The notes under the pieces were generated by a model that ran no database searches, was not told where the DNA came from, and saw only the letters and a list, made by a program, of their open reading frames with translations. A program made the translations under genes and the position numbers. Positions 1-6,808 of a DNA stretch of 9,210 nucleotides are shown here, one piece after another. Within the stretch, counting starts at the first letter, position 1. The number at the start of each line of letters is the position of its first letter. This DNA comes from Xanthomonas translucens pv. translucens DSM 18974 (GTDB lineage: Bacteria; Pseudomonadota; Gammaproteobacteria; Xanthomonadales; Xanthomonadaceae), in NCBI RefSeq assembly GCF_000331775.1, contig NZ_CAPJ01000338.1, forward strand, positions 1 to 9,210, in the 5' to 3' direction.

Positions 1-228
1 GGCAGCGCGCAGGCCGTCGCGCAGCGCCGCATACAGTGCCGGGTCGGCGATCACCGCGTGCGCCGGCCGGTGCGTGGCGCATAGCGCCAGCAGCGCGGCG
101 ACGTTGCCGCCGGCGGCCAGCACGCTGGCGCGCAACCGTTGCGGATGGCGCGCGATCACGTCCAGCGCGGAGGCGCCGATCGAACCGGTGGCGCCGAGCA
201 CGGCGATGTGGCGGACGGCATCGGCCAT
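1..228 (-). CDS. dxr: 1-deoxy-D-xylulose 5-phosphate reductoisomerase, N-terminal part (cut by window edge)
   Basis: The first 76 codons of a cytosolic enzyme of the non-mevalonate isoprenoid pathway, which converts 1-deoxy-D-xylulose 5-phosphate to 2-C-methyl-D-erythritol 4-phosphate using NADPH. The visible protein starts [20 protein letters not shown]. The GATGSIG motif at residues 12-18 is the dinucleotide-binding loop at the N-terminus of the DXR family, followed by the usual alternating strand and helix pattern (VIARHP, then VLAAGGN). The catalytic and C-terminal domains lie beyond position 1. The ATG at 228 follows the cdsA stop codon by only 2 nt, so the two genes are almost certainly co-transcribed and probably translationally coupled. 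The position after uppS and cdsA matches the conserved order in Pseudomonas and Xanthomonas relatives. The family call is firm although only about a fifth of the protein is present. Confidence 0.95.
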   Translation of the reverse strand, partial: MADAVRHIAVLGATGSIGASALDVIARHPQRLRASVLAAGGNVAALLALCATHRPAHAVIADPALYAALRDGLRAA

Positions 229-230
229 AT

Positions 231-1055
231 TCAGAACCCGAAGATGTCCTTGCCCAGCGCGAAGATCGGCAGTGCCGCCAGCACGCCGTCGATGCGGTCC
301 AGCACGCCGCCGTGGCCGGGGATCACGTTGCCCGAGTCCTTGGCGCCGACGTGGCGCTTGAGCAGGCTTTCGAACAGGTCGCCGACCACCGAGGCCAGCA
401 CGCTGACCGCGGCCACGATCAGCAGCCCGGGCAGCTGCGGCAGGGTGACCCCGGCCAGCCAGCCGAAGCCGGTGGCGCAGACCAGGCCGGCCAGCAGCCC
501 GCCGAGCAGGCCTTCCACGGTCTTGTTGGGGCTGATCCGCGGCGCCAGCTTGTGCTTGCCGAACTGGCGCCCGGCGAAATAGGCGCCGGAATCGGCGGCC
601 CACACCGTGACCAGCGCGGTCAGCAGCCAGCGGTGTCCGTTCGGCTCGCTGGCATGGATCAGGCCCAGCGCGGCCCAGGCCGGGACGATCGCCAGGGTGG
701 CGGCGGCCAGCTTGAACACCCGCGCATAGGTGGCGTGGTCGGAGCCGAACTGGAAGAAGCGCAGCCACAGCAGCGCCACGCACCACCAGCCGACGCCGGC
801 CAGGGTGGTCAGCTGGAACAGCACCAGCGAACCGGCCGAGGCCCACACCAGCAGCACCATCAGCAGCAGGTTCAGCACCAGCAGGATGGTGCGCGGCAAG
901 GTGTCGTCGACCTCGGCCAACTTCAGCCATTCCCACAGGCCGACCAGGAAGATCAGCGCGGCCAGCGCCGCCAGCCATTGCGTCGGCAGCAGCGCGATGG
1001 CGCAAATGGCCAGCGGGGCCATGATCAGCGCGGCGATGACGCGGGTACGGGTCAT
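231..1055 (-). CDS. cdsA: Phosphatidate cytidylyltransferase (CDP-diglyceride synthase)
   Basis: An inner-membrane enzyme of 274 residues that makes CDP-diacylglycerol from phosphatidic acid and CTP, the branch point for phosphatidylethanolamine, phosphatidylglycerol and cardiolipin. Several hydrophobic stretches are visible (about residues 7-23, 28-43, 56-80, 85-100, 115-133, 182-203 and 207-225). The C-terminal family signature spans residues 230-256, with SLLKR, KDSGN, PGHGG and LDRID in the expected order. A second conserved block, [17 protein letters not shown] followed by [11 protein letters not shown], lies at about residues 154-182. The frame stays open for 53 more codons upstream, but those overlap the uppS coding region and give an Arg/Pro-rich sequence. 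The ATG at 1055 is preferred because it gives [14 protein letters not shown] at the first membrane segment and has GGAG 11 nt upstream. The start overlaps the uppS stop in an ATGA, suggesting translational coupling. Confidence 0.96.
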   Translation of the reverse strand: MTRTRVIAALIMAPLAICAIALLPTQWLAALAALIFLVGLWEWLKLAEVDDTLPRTILLVLNLLLMVLLVWASAGSLVLFQLTTLAGVGWWCVALLWLRFFQFGSDHATYARVFKLAAATLAIVPAWAALGLIHASEPNGHRWLLTALVTVWAADSGAYFAGRQFGKHKLAPRISPNKTVEGLLGGLLAGLVCATGFGWLAGVTLPQLPGLLIVAAVSVLASVVGDLFESLLKRHVGAKDSGNVIPGHGGVLDRIDGVLAALPIFALGKDIFGF

Positions 1056-1810
1056 GCGGATGTGTTCTCCGTCGCCGGGGCGACTTGCGCACTGGTCAGG
1101 CCGAAACGCCGCTCGCGGCTGGCGTAGTCGTCCAGGGCTTGTTGCAGCACCTCGGCGCCGAACTCGGGCCACAGGGTTTCGGTGAACCACAGTTCGGTGT
1201 AGGCCAGCTGCCACAGCAGGAAATTGCTGATGCGCACGTCGCCGCCGGTGCGGATGAACAGGTCCGGCGGCGGCAGGTCGGACAGCGCCATGCGCGCCGA
1301 CAGCCGTTCCTCGTCGATCTGCTCGGGGCGCAGGCGCCCGGCCGCGACGTCTTCGGCCAGCGCCCGTGCGGCCTGGGCGATGTCCTGGCGGCCGCCGTAG
1401 CTGGCGGCGATCGACAGGTGTAGGGCCTGGTTGTGCCGGGTGCCGGCTTCGGCCTGGGCCATGCGCTCGCGCAGCGACGGCGCGAAGCGCGAGCGGTCGC
1501 CGATGAAGCGCACGCGCACGCCACGCCGTTGCAGTTCCTCGACCTCGCGGTCCAGCGCGTGCAGGAACAGCTTCATCAGCGCGTCCACTTCTTCCTGCGG
1601 ACGGCCCCAGTTCTCGCTGGAAAAGGCGAACAGGGTCAGCGCGGGGATGCCGCGCTCCAGGCAGAAGTCGATGGTGCGGTTGACCGCGCGCGCGCCGGCG
1701 CGGTGGCCGATCACGCGCGGCCGCCGGCGCCGCTGCGCCCAGCGGCCGTTGCCATCCATGATGATGGCGATGTGGCGGGGCATGGACATGGAAGAGGGGT
1801 CCGAAGGCAT
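1052..1810 (-). CDS. uppS: Undecaprenyl diphosphate synthase (cis-prenyltransferase)
   Basis: A cytosolic, membrane-associated enzyme that adds eight isopentenyl units in cis to farnesyl diphosphate. Its product is the C55 carrier lipid for peptidoglycan, O-antigen and exopolysaccharide assembly. Family motifs appear in order: MDGNGRWAQ at residues 18-26 with the catalytic aspartate D19, GHRAG at 35-39, [11 protein letters not shown] at 61-71, SYGGRQD at 137-143, and the C-terminal block [18 protein letters not shown] at 187-204 followed by [12 protein letters not shown]. The ATG at 1810 gives 252 residues and lies 17 nt after the frr stop. ATGs at 1789 and 1783 would give 245 and 243 residues starting MSMPRHIAI or MPRHIAI. 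None of the three has a good Shine-Dalgarno, so the start is uncertain and coupling to frr translation is likely. The frame is open far upstream into frr, but that part is a shadow. Confidence 0.95.
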   Translation of the reverse strand: MPSDPSSMSMPRHIAIIMDGNGRWAQRRRRPRVIGHRAGARAVNRTIDFCLERGIPALTLFAFSSENWGRPQEEVDALMKLFLHALDREVEELQRRGVRVRFIGDRSRFAPSLRERMAQAEAGTRHNQALHLSIAASYGGRQDIAQAARALAEDVAAGRLRPEQIDEERLSARMALSDLPPPDLFIRTGGDVRISNFLLWQLAYTELWFTETLWPEFGAEVLQQALDDYASRERRFGLTSAQVAPATENTSA

Positions 1811-1827
1811 GGCCGCGAGGCGCAGGC

Positions 1828-2385
1828 TCAGACCGCCATCAGTTCCTGTTCCTTGCCCTTGACCACGTCGTCGACGTCCTTGATCGCCTTGTCGGTCAGC
1901 TTCTGGATGTCGTCCTCGGCGGCGCGGGCCTCGTCCTCGGTGACATGCTTGTCCTTCAGCAGATCCTTGATCTGCTGGTTGGCGTCGCGGCGAATGTTGC
2001 GGATCGCGACCTTGCTGTCCTCGCCTTCGCCATGCACGACCTTGGACAGCTCGCGGCGGCGTTCTTCGGTCAGCGCCGGCAGGTTGAGGCGGATGGTGGT
2101 GCCGGAGGTGTTCGGGGTCAGGCCCAGGTCCGAGGCCAGGATCGCCTTCTCCACCGCGCTGACCATCTGCTTTTCCCACGGGCTGATGGTCAGCGAGCGT
2201 GCATCGGCCACGGCCACGCTGGCGACCTGGCTCAGCGGCATTTCCGAGCCGTAGTAATTGACCTTCAGGTGTTCGACCAGGGCAGTCGAGGCGCGGCCGG
2301 TACGCACTTTGATGAGCGTATGGCGCAGCGCATCGATGCTCTTGGCCATGCGGGTCTGTGCGTCTTGTTTGATTTCGTTGAGCAT
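1828..2385 (-). CDS. frr: Ribosome recycling factor
   Basis: A 185-residue cytosolic protein, the exact usual length of the family. With EF-G it splits post-termination ribosomes into subunits. The family features are all visible: MLNEIKQDAQTRMAKSIDAL at the start, KVRTGRAS at 26-33, the short beta domain around VNYYGSEMPLSQVASV (42-57), ISPWEK at 67-72, the LNLPALTEERR segment at 100-110, and RNIRRDANQQ at 129-138. The arginine at 132 matches the functionally important Arg132 of E. coli RRF. The C-terminal part is the long charged helix of the three-helix bundle (about 140-183). The ATG at 2385 is the family start, with only a weak GGA element upstream. A separate promoter may lie at 2418-2423. 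Downstream, uppS begins 17 nt after the TGA. Confidence 0.98.
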   Translation of the reverse strand: MLNEIKQDAQTRMAKSIDALRHTLIKVRTGRASTALVEHLKVNYYGSEMPLSQVASVAVADARSLTISPWEKQMVSAVEKAILASDLGLTPNTSGTTIRLNLPALTEERRRELSKVVHGEGEDSKVAIRNIRRDANQQIKDLLKDKHVTEDEARAAEDDIQKLTDKAIKDVDDVVKGKEQELMAV

Positions 2386-2417
2386 CGCCGGTGTCCGTGC
2401 TGAATCTGAATCGGACG

Positions 2418-2423
2418 ATTATA
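2418..2423 (-). promoter_or_regulatory. Candidate -10 box (TATAAT) for frr
   Basis: The minus strand reads TATAAT, a perfect sigma-70 -10 hexamer, 32 nt upstream of the frr ATG. It would give a 5' UTR of roughly 25 nt. No good -35 hexamer sits at 16-18 nt spacing, because that position falls in the GC-rich heptamer repeat. Perfect TATAAT is rare in DNA of this GC content, so a secondary promoter that uncouples frr-uppS-cdsA-dxr from pyrH is plausible, but this rests on the -10 alone. Confidence 0.35.
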
Positions 2424-2434
2424 GCGGGTAACTG

Positions 2435-2466
2435 CCGGGACCCGGGACCCGGGACGCGGGTCCCGG
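2435..2466. repeat. Heptamer repeat element, copy A (hairpin-forming)
   Basis: A run of tandem CCGGGAC heptamers on the plus strand (three units), ending in GCGGGTCCCGG, which folds back on the last unit. Positions 2442-2451 (CCGGGACCCG) are perfectly complementary to 2457-2466 (CGGGTCCCGG) across a 5-nt loop. The first unit at 2435-2444 is an equally good alternative partner. The element lies in the pyrH-frr spacer just upstream of the candidate frr -10 box. A related copy lies in opposite orientation at 2511-2543. It resembles degenerate heptamer repeats I recall from Xanthomonas intergenic DNA; that link is from memory. Confidence 0.7.
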
Positions 2467-2510
2467 AAAAGCGCAGCGCCACGGACTGAGGCTTTACCGA
2501 CTTCCGTTCT

Positions 2511-2543
2511 TCGGGACCCGAGTCCCGAGTCCCGACGTCCCGG
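2511..2543. repeat. Heptamer repeat element, copy B (inverted relative to copy A)
   Basis: Read on the minus strand, this element has the same architecture as copy A: CCGGGAC, then GTCGGGAC, then TCGGGAC, then a terminal TCGGGTCCCGA. It differs by one inserted base and a few substitutions. Positions 2511-2517 (TCGGGAC) pair perfectly with 2522-2528 (GTCCCGA) across a 4-nt loop, and two further GTCCCG units give alternative partners. It starts 6 nt after the pyrH stop codon, and 44 nt separate it from copy A. The two copies could also pair with each other. Confidence 0.7.
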
Positions 2544-2549
2544 CCACCT

Positions 2550-3272
2550 TCAGCTGCGCCCCTTCACCAACGTCCCGATCTCCGCGCCGTGCAGGATCCT
2601 CAGCAGTTCGCCGGGCTGGCCCATGTTGAAGATGCGCAGCGGCAGGTCGCTGTCGCGGGCCAGGGCGAAGGCGGCGGTGTCCATCACTTCCAGGTTGCGC
2701 GCGATCACGTCGTCGTAGGTCAGGCTGTCGAAGCGCACCGCGTCGGCGTGCTTCTTCGGGTCCTTGTCGTACACGCCATCGACCTTGGTCGCCTTCAGCA
2801 ACAGGTCGGCGCCGATCTCGATCGCGCGCAGCGCCGCCCCGGAGTCGGTGGTGAAGAACGGATTGCCGGTGCCGGCGGCGAAGATCGCGATGCGGCCCTT
2901 TTCCAGGTGGCGGATCGCGCGGCGGCGGATGAAGTCCTCGCACACGTCGTTGATCTTGATCGCGCTCATCACCCGCACCTTGGCGCCGAGCTTTTCCAGC
3001 GCGTCCTGCATTGCCAGTGCGTTGATGACCGTGGCCAGCATGCCCATGTGATCGCCGGTGACCCGGTCCATGCCGCCGGCGGCCAGGCCGGCGCCGCGGA
3101 AGATGTTGCCGCCGCCGATCACCAGCGCCACTTGCGCGCCAGCGTGCTGCGCTTCGATCACTTCATGCGCGAGGCGGTTGATGACCTTGGGGTCGATGCC
3201 GTAATCCCCATCCCCCATCAGCGCTTCGCCGGAAAGTTTCAACAGGATGCGGCGATAGGCGAGCTGGGACAT
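2550..3272 (-). CDS. pyrH: Uridylate kinase (UMP kinase)
   Basis: A 240-residue cytosolic enzyme of the bacterial-specific amino-acid-kinase-fold family that phosphorylates UMP to UDP with ATP, feeding UTP, CTP and UDP-sugar synthesis. In this family it is a hexamer activated by GTP and inhibited by UTP. Visible motifs are LLKLSGEAL at 10-18 (phosphate loop), [12 protein letters not shown] at 53-64, [19 protein letters not shown] at 74-92, [17 protein letters not shown] at 134-150 (UMP binding) and [13 protein letters not shown] at 160-172 (ATP side). The ATG at 3272 has a good Shine-Dalgarno (GAGG, 5 nt upstream in GAGGTCACCATG). Unlike the E. coli arrangement it does not directly follow tsf, because an HDOD-GGDEF gene and a terminator intervene. 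It therefore probably has its own promoter (candidate at 3310-3315) or reads through from the GGDEF gene. Confidence 0.98.
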   Translation of the reverse strand: MSQLAYRRILLKLSGEALMGDGDYGIDPKVINRLAHEVIEAQHAGAQVALVIGGGNIFRGAGLAAGGMDRVTGDHMGMLATVINALAMQDALEKLGAKVRVMSAIKINDVCEDFIRRRAIRHLEKGRIAIFAAGTGNPFFTTDSGAALRAIEIGADLLLKATKVDGVYDKDPKKHADAVRFDSLTYDDVIARNLEVMDTAAFALARDSDLPLRIFNMGQPGELLRILHGAEIGTLVKGRS

Positions 3273-3284
3273 GGTGACCTCGGT

Positions 3285-3294
3285 GGGGGGGGGG
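3285..3294 (-). repeat. Ten-base C homopolymer (G10 on the plus strand) before the pyrH ribosome binding site
   Basis: Ten consecutive C residues on the coding strand end 12 nt upstream of the pyrH ATG, just before ACCGAGGTCACC, which holds the Shine-Dalgarno. It is the longest G/C homopolymer I see in the window. It falls between the candidate -10 box and the ribosome binding site, so it would be transcribed into the 5' UTR. Length changes would not shift a reading frame. Confidence 0.8.
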
Positions 3295-3309
3295 CGGGCA
3301 AACCACGCG

Positions 3310-3315
3310 ATTCTA
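3310..3315 (-). promoter_or_regulatory. Candidate -10 box (TAGAAT) for pyrH
   Basis: The minus strand carries TAGAAT, five of six bases matching the sigma-70 -10 consensus, 37 nt upstream of the pyrH ATG in the 91-nt gap after the HDOD-GGDEF gene. It would start a transcript about 30 nt before the ATG with the C10 tract near its 5' end. No convincing -35 hexamer is present 16-18 nt upstream, where the sequence is CAGATT and neighbours. Support is moderate to weak. Confidence 0.35.
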
Positions 3316-3363
3316 GCCGAAGCGCGGCGCGGAATCTGCCGCGCGCGCGTGCAATGACCCGGT

Positions 3364-4869
3364 TCAGGCCAGGGTGTCGCGGAACGAGCGCGCGGTGACC
3401 CGGTTGCGGCCGCCGTGCTTGGAGCTGTAGAGCATGTCGTCGGCGGCCTGCAGCAGCTCCTGCGCGGTGCTGAAACGCTCGCGCCCGCCCTGGGTGGCGA
3501 CGCCGGCGGAGAAGCTGATGTGCAGCGGCCCGCTCTTCAGTTCGACCATCGGCCGCTGCACGATGTCGAGCAGGATGCGCTTGATCACGCTCAGCGCGGC
3601 CTCCTCGCTGGTGTTGGGCAGCAGCACCAGGAACTCTTCGCCGCCGAAGCGCGCCACGGTGTCGCTGCTGCGCAACAGCGGCTGCAACGCCTGCGCGAAC
3701 GCGCGCAGCACCTGGTCGCCGATCAGGTGGCCGTGGGCGTCGTTGATCTTCTTGAAGTCGTCCAGGTCGATGAAGGCGATCGACAGCGGCCAGTCGTGGC
3801 GGCTGGCCAGGTCGAACTGCTGGCTGAGCAGGATGTCCAGCTGGTGCCGGTTGTACACGCCGGTCAGCGCGTCGCGGCTGGCTTGCTCGGCCAGGCGGCG
3901 CGCGCGGTGCTCCGATTCGTCGGCCTGCCGGCGGGCGTGGGTGGCTTCCTGGATCTCGCGCAGGTTGCGCAGCACCATCAGCTCGCGGGCATGGCTGATG
4001 ATCGCGTCGATCCGCTCCGGCTGCGTGATGCGCATGTCGAAGATCGGCGCGATCACCGGCAGGGCTTCGGCCATGCCGGCGATCACCTCGTCGAAGCGGC
4101 GGCTGTCCAGTTGCAGTTCGCGATACGTGCGCTCCATCGCCAAACCGCGCGCGGCATCGGTGTCGGCGCTCAGCCAGATGTCGGCGACGCTGCCGGACAG
4201 CAGCACGCACCGGCCGAACGTGTCTTGCGCCGGATCCGCGCCGGCACTGCGGCCGATGTTGCGTTGCAGGTAGCCGGGCAGCTTCCACTTCTGCGCCAGC
4301 CAGGCGCCGACCTCGGCGTGGTCGCAGCCCAGCCGCTCGCGCTCCAGTGCCAGCACGGTCGCGCCGTCGCTGGCGCCGGCCTCGCGCAGCAGCGGCGCGT
4401 AATCGTCGTGGCAGACGTGCAGCAGGGCCAGCGCGCCCATGTCCTGCAGCAGCCCGGCCAGCATCAGTTCCTCGTGCTTGCGCATGCCCACGGCCTGGCC
4501 GAGCAGGCGGCTGGCCAGCGCCGACAGCACGCTGCGCCGCCAGATGCGTTCCTGCAGGTCGCTGGAGACCGTGTCGCTGCGCAGGCTCTGCACCATCGAA
4601 AAGCCAAGCGCCAGGCTCAGTGCGGCGTTGAGCCCGAGCATGGTCAGCGCCTGGCTGAGGTTGTCGATGCGGCGCCGGCTGGCGTACAGCGGCGAATTGG
4701 CGATGCGCAGCATGCGCGCGCTCAGCGCCATGTCCATCGCGATGGTATCGGCGGCGGTGACCAGATCGACGTCCGGATCCTGGGCCAGGTCGATGATGCG
4801 CAGTGCGATCCCGGGCGGCGAGGGCAGGTTGCGGGAGTGAGCCAGGATGGCTTCAAGTTCAGTGCGCAT
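3364..4869 (-). CDS. HDOD-GGDEF protein, predicted diguanylate cyclase
   Basis: A soluble protein of 501 residues with no signal peptide or membrane segment. Residues about 10-205 form an HDOD domain: [18 protein letters not shown] near the start, [16 protein letters not shown] at 47-62, [16 protein letters not shown] at 77-92 and [12 protein letters not shown] at 139-150. This output-type domain lacks a complete HD phosphohydrolase centre. A charged helical linker (about 290-330) leads to a GGDEF domain at 330-495. There, [10 protein letters not shown] (333-342), [15 protein letters not shown] (367-381) and GGEEF (409-413) are the substrate, metal and catalytic motifs. RSSD at 400-403 sits five residues before GGEEF, where the inhibitory c-di-GMP site belongs. 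It should therefore make c-di-GMP from GTP with feedback inhibition. The ATG at 4869 has a weak GGAA upstream. It lies between the tsf terminator and pyrH. The signal sensed by HDOD is unknown. Confidence 0.93.
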   Translation of the reverse strand: MRTELEAILAHSRNLPSPPGIALRIIDLAQDPDVDLVTAADTIAMDMALSARMLRIANSPLYASRRRIDNLSQALTMLGLNAALSLALGFSMVQSLRSDTVSSDLQERIWRRSVLSALASRLLGQAVGMRKHEELMLAGLLQDMGALALLHVCHDDYAPLLREAGASDGATVLALERERLGCDHAEVGAWLAQKWKLPGYLQRNIGRSAGADPAQDTFGRCVLLSGSVADIWLSADTDAARGLAMERTYRELQLDSRRFDEVIAGMAEALPVIAPIFDMRITQPERIDAIISHARELMVLRNLREIQEATHARRQADESEHRARRLAEQASRDALTGVYNRHQLDILLSQQFDLASRHDWPLSIAFIDLDDFKKINDAHGHLIGDQVLRAFAQALQPLLRSSDTVARFGGEEFLVLLPNTSEEAALSVIKRILLDIVQRPMVELKSGPLHISFSAGVATQGGRERFSTAQELLQAADDMLYSSKHGGRNRVTARSFRDTLA

Positions 4870-4893
4870 GCGGTTCCGCGGGGTAATGTGATG

Positions 4894-4914
4894 GGGACGG
4901 CAACACTGCGTCCC
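4894..4914. promoter_or_regulatory. Dyad in the leader or promoter region of the HDOD-GGDEF gene
   Basis: A perfect 6-bp inverted repeat (GGGACG at 4894-4899, CGTCCC at 4909-4914) with a 9-nt centre lies 25-45 nt upstream of the HDOD-GGDEF start. It is in the only space available for that gene's promoter, between the tsf terminator and the ATG. It could be an operator or a leader hairpin. A 6-bp dyad in DNA this GC-rich can also arise by chance. I found no clear -10/-35 pair in the gap. Confidence 0.3.
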
Positions 4915-4937
4915 AACGCATGCAGCGTACCACCGGC

Positions 4938-4969
4938 AAAAAAAAGCCGCGACCAGGCGCGGCTTTTTT
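4938..4969 (-). terminator. Intrinsic terminator of the rpsB-tsf operon (bidirectional form)
   Basis: A perfect GC stem, GCCGCG at 4946-4951 with CGCGGC at 4958-4963 and a 6-nt loop, is flanked by eight A on the left and six T on the right. On the minus strand the hairpin is followed by eight U residues and lies 15 nt beyond the tsf stop codon. This is a textbook Rho-independent terminator for rpsB-tsf. The symmetry means it could also stop transcription from the other strand, although I see no plus-strand gene there. Confidence 0.9.
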
Positions 4970-4984
4970 CCGGATGGGCCGGAC

Positions 4985-5863
4985 TCAGGCCAGGCCGGCC
5001 TGCTTCATCACTTCGGCGGCGTAGTCTTCCACCACCTTCTCGATGCCTTCGCCCACCGCCAGTCGCTGGAAACCGATCACGTCGGCGCCAGCGGCTTTGA
5101 CCGCCTGCTCCACGCTCTGGTCGGTGTTCAGCACGTAGGGCTGGCCGTACAGGGTGACTTCGTTGACGATCTTGGCGATCTTGCCGCTGATGATCTTCTC
5201 CAGGATGTCGGCCGGCTTGGCCTTGTCCTTTTCCGACATCTTGGCCAGCTCGATCTCCTTTTCCTTGGCGACGAACTCGGCCGGCACGTCGGCGGCCTTC
5301 ACGTGCGGCGGGTTCATCGCCGCGATGTGCATGGCGATGCCGCGGGCCAGCTCGATGTCGCCGCCCTTGACCTCGACCAGCACGCCGATGCGGCCGCCGT
5401 GCACGTAGGCGGCGACGTTGTTGGCGCTGTCGATGCGCACCAGACGGCGCACCTGCACGTTCTCGCCGACCTTGGCGATGACCGCGGCGCGGGCTTCCTC
5501 TACCGTCTCGCCGGCGGGCAGCTTGGCGCTCTTCAGTGCCTCGGCATCGGCGGCGCCGGAGCTCAGTGCGGCCTGGGCCACGGCTTCGGTGAAGGCCAGG
5601 AAGTTGTTGTCCTTGGCGACGAAATCGGTTTCCGAGTTGATCTCGACCAGCACGGCCTTGCCGCCGTCCTGGGCCATCGCGATGCGGCCTTCGGCGGCGA
5701 CGCGGTCTGCCTTCTTATCGGCCTTGGCCAGGCCCGACTTGCGCAGCCACTCGGCGGCGTTGTCGATATGGCCGGCGTTCTCGGTGAGCGCCTTCTTGCA
5801 TTCCATCATGCCGGCGCCAGTGCGCTCGCGCAGTTCCTTGACCAGGGAAGCAGTGATTTCCAC
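4985..5863 (-). CDS. tsf: Elongation factor Ts
   Basis: A 292-residue cytosolic nucleotide-exchange factor that releases GDP from EF-Tu. The N-terminal UBA-like domain is plain ([20 protein letters not shown], then ECKKAL, about residues 1-50). It is followed by the EF-Tu contact motif TDFVAK at 79-84 within [14 protein letters not shown], a conserved [12 protein letters not shown] segment in the core, and the C-terminal module ending [14 protein letters not shown]. Length and sequence fit Xanthomonas EF-Ts as I remember it. The start codon is GTG at 5863, preceded by a good Shine-Dalgarno (GAGG in TGAGGTCACCCC). No ATG gives the full conserved N-terminus. It is separated from rpsB by 147 nt of hairpin-rich spacer and followed by a strong terminator, so rpsB-tsf is a closed transcription unit. 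Confidence 0.98.
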   Translation of the reverse strand: MEITASLVKELRERTGAGMMECKKALTENAGHIDNAAEWLRKSGLAKADKKADRVAAEGRIAMAQDGGKAVLVEINSETDFVAKDNNFLAFTEAVAQAALSSGAADAEALKSAKLPAGETVEEARAAVIAKVGENVQVRRLVRIDSANNVAAYVHGGRIGVLVEVKGGDIELARGIAMHIAAMNPPHVKAADVPAEFVAKEKEIELAKMSEKDKAKPADILEKIISGKIAKIVNEVTLYGQPYVLNTDQSVEQAVKAAGADVIGFQRLAVGEGIEKVVEDYAAEVMKQAGLA

Positions 5864-5890
5864 GGGGTGACCTCACAAAAGGTGGGAAAG

Positions 5891-5970
5891 GGCCGGTTTG
5901 CGGCCGGCCGGTATTCTCGGAAACGGGCGCTTGCGGCGCCCGCGGACCCGGGCGCGCAGCGCGCGCCGGG
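5891..5970 (-). promoter_or_regulatory. Three consecutive stem-loops in the rpsB-tsf spacer
   Basis: Within the 147-nt spacer three perfect or near-perfect hairpins occur in a row. The first in transcript order pairs 5951-5957 (GGCGCGC) with 5961-5967 (GCGCGCC) and can extend by three C-G pairs around one bulge. The second pairs 5924-5930 (CGGGCGC) with 5936-5942 (GCGCCCG). The third pairs 5891-5896 (GGCCGG) with 5904-5909 (CCGGCC). None is followed by a U run, so they are not standard terminators. They may protect or process the rpsB part of the mRNA or pause polymerase and so set the S2 to EF-Ts ratio. That role is inferred. Confidence 0.55.
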
Positions 5971-6010
5971 TGGCGACTGCGCATGCTCGCGCAATCGCAT
6001 GGCGTGCCGG

Positions 6011-6808
6011 TTACTCGGCGGCGGGAGCGGCTTCTTCGGCCTTCTTGCCGTTCTTGCGCGGGCCGCGGCCCTTGTCGTCGCCGGTTTCGCTGAACTCTTC
6101 CTCGCGCACGCTGGCGGCGTTCGGCGCGGCGGCCTTGCCTTCCAGCACGGCGTCGGCGGCGGCGCGCGCATACAGCTGCACGGCACGGATGGCGTCGTCG
6201 TTGCCCGGGATGGCGTAGTCCACCAGTGCCGGGTTGTAGTTGGTGTCGACCACCGCGACCACCGGGATGCCGAGCTTCTTGGCTTCCTTGATGGCGATGT
6301 CTTCATGGCCGATGTCGATGACGAACAGCGCGTCGGGCAGGCGGTTCATTTCCTTGATGCCGCCCAGCGAGGCCAGCAGCTTCTCGCGCTCGCGGCGCAG
6401 TGTCAGCACTTCGTGCTTGACCAGCTTGTCGAAGGTGCCGTCGGTTTCGGCCGCTTCCAGTTCCTTCAGGCGCGCCACCGACTGCTTGACGGTGCGGAAG
6501 TTGGTCAGCGTGCCGCCCAGCCAGCGCTGGGTCATGAACGGCTGGCCGCAACGCTCGGCTTCTTCCTTGACCGAGTCGCGGGCGCTGCGCTTGGTGCCCA
6601 GAAACAGGATGGTGCCGCGCTTCTGCGCGACGCTGGAGATGAAGTTCATCGCGTCGTTGAACAGCGGAACCGTCTTCTCGAGGTTGATGATGTGGATCTT
6701 GCCGCGCGCGCCGAAGATGTACTGGGCCATGTTGGGGTGCCAGTAACGGCACTGGTGGCCGAAGTGGACGCCGGCTTCCAGCATCTGACGCATGGTGACT
6801 TGGGGCAT
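6011..6808 (-). CDS. rpsB: Small-subunit ribosomal protein uS2 (S2)
   Basis: A 265-residue protein of the 30S subunit, bound late in assembly at the head-body junction near S1. The family start [19 protein letters not shown] is followed by [14 protein letters not shown] (20-33), [10 protein letters not shown] (41-50), [10 protein letters not shown] (69-78), [10 protein letters not shown] (95-104) and the second signature [20 protein letters not shown] (158-177), then [14 protein letters not shown] (180-193). From about residue 227 there is a charged, Ala-rich tail of about 39 residues that is longer than in E. coli S2 (241 aa). The ATG at 6808 has a strong Shine-Dalgarno, AGGAG 9 nt upstream. 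The open frame extends 22 codons further upstream, but these are leader sequence without the conserved N-terminus. A promoter and leader upstream suggest autonomous control, possibly autoregulation by S2 as known in enterics. Confidence 0.98.
   Translation of the reverse strand: MPQVTMRQMLEAGVHFGHQCRYWHPNMAQYIFGARGKIHIINLEKTVPLFNDAMNFISSVAQKRGTILFLGTKRSARDSVKEEAERCGQPFMTQRWLGGTLTNFRTVKQSVARLKELEAAETDGTFDKLVKHEVLTLRREREKLLASLGGIKEMNRLPDALFVIDIGHEDIAIKEAKKLGIPVVAVVDTNYNPALVDYAIPGNDDAIRAVQLYARAAADAVLEGKAAAPNAASVREEEFSETGDDKGRGPRKNGKKAEEAAPAAE

Noticed and set aside
36..1127. Plus-strand open frame of 363 codons opposite dxr and cdsA.
   Set aside because: Arg- and Gln-rich low-complexity translation antisense to conserved enzymes.
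1056..1214. N-terminal extension of 53 codons for cdsA.
   Set aside because: It lies inside uppS in another frame, is Arg/Pro-rich, and would put an odd leader ahead of the first membrane segment.
1811..2482. Upstream extension of the uppS frame through frr.
   Set aside because: The extra residues are a frame-shifted translation of frr and do not belong to the synthase family.
2435..2543. Heptamer arrays considered as a CRISPR array or as terminators.
   Set aside because: Repeats are 7 bp without unique spacers, and neither hairpin is followed by a U run on the coding strand, so neither label fits.
4887..4891. TGTGA half-site that might bind a CRP/Clp-type regulator before the GGDEF gene.
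   Set aside because: The partner half-site TCACA is absent at the required 6-nt spacing; five bases alone are not evidence.
3415..5100. Long plus-strand open frame (561 codons) opposite the GGDEF gene and tsf.
   Set aside because: It is antisense to clearly conserved proteins, is rich in Gln, Ala, Val and His as expected of a GC-rich shadow frame, runs through the terminator hairpin, and shows no recognisable domain.
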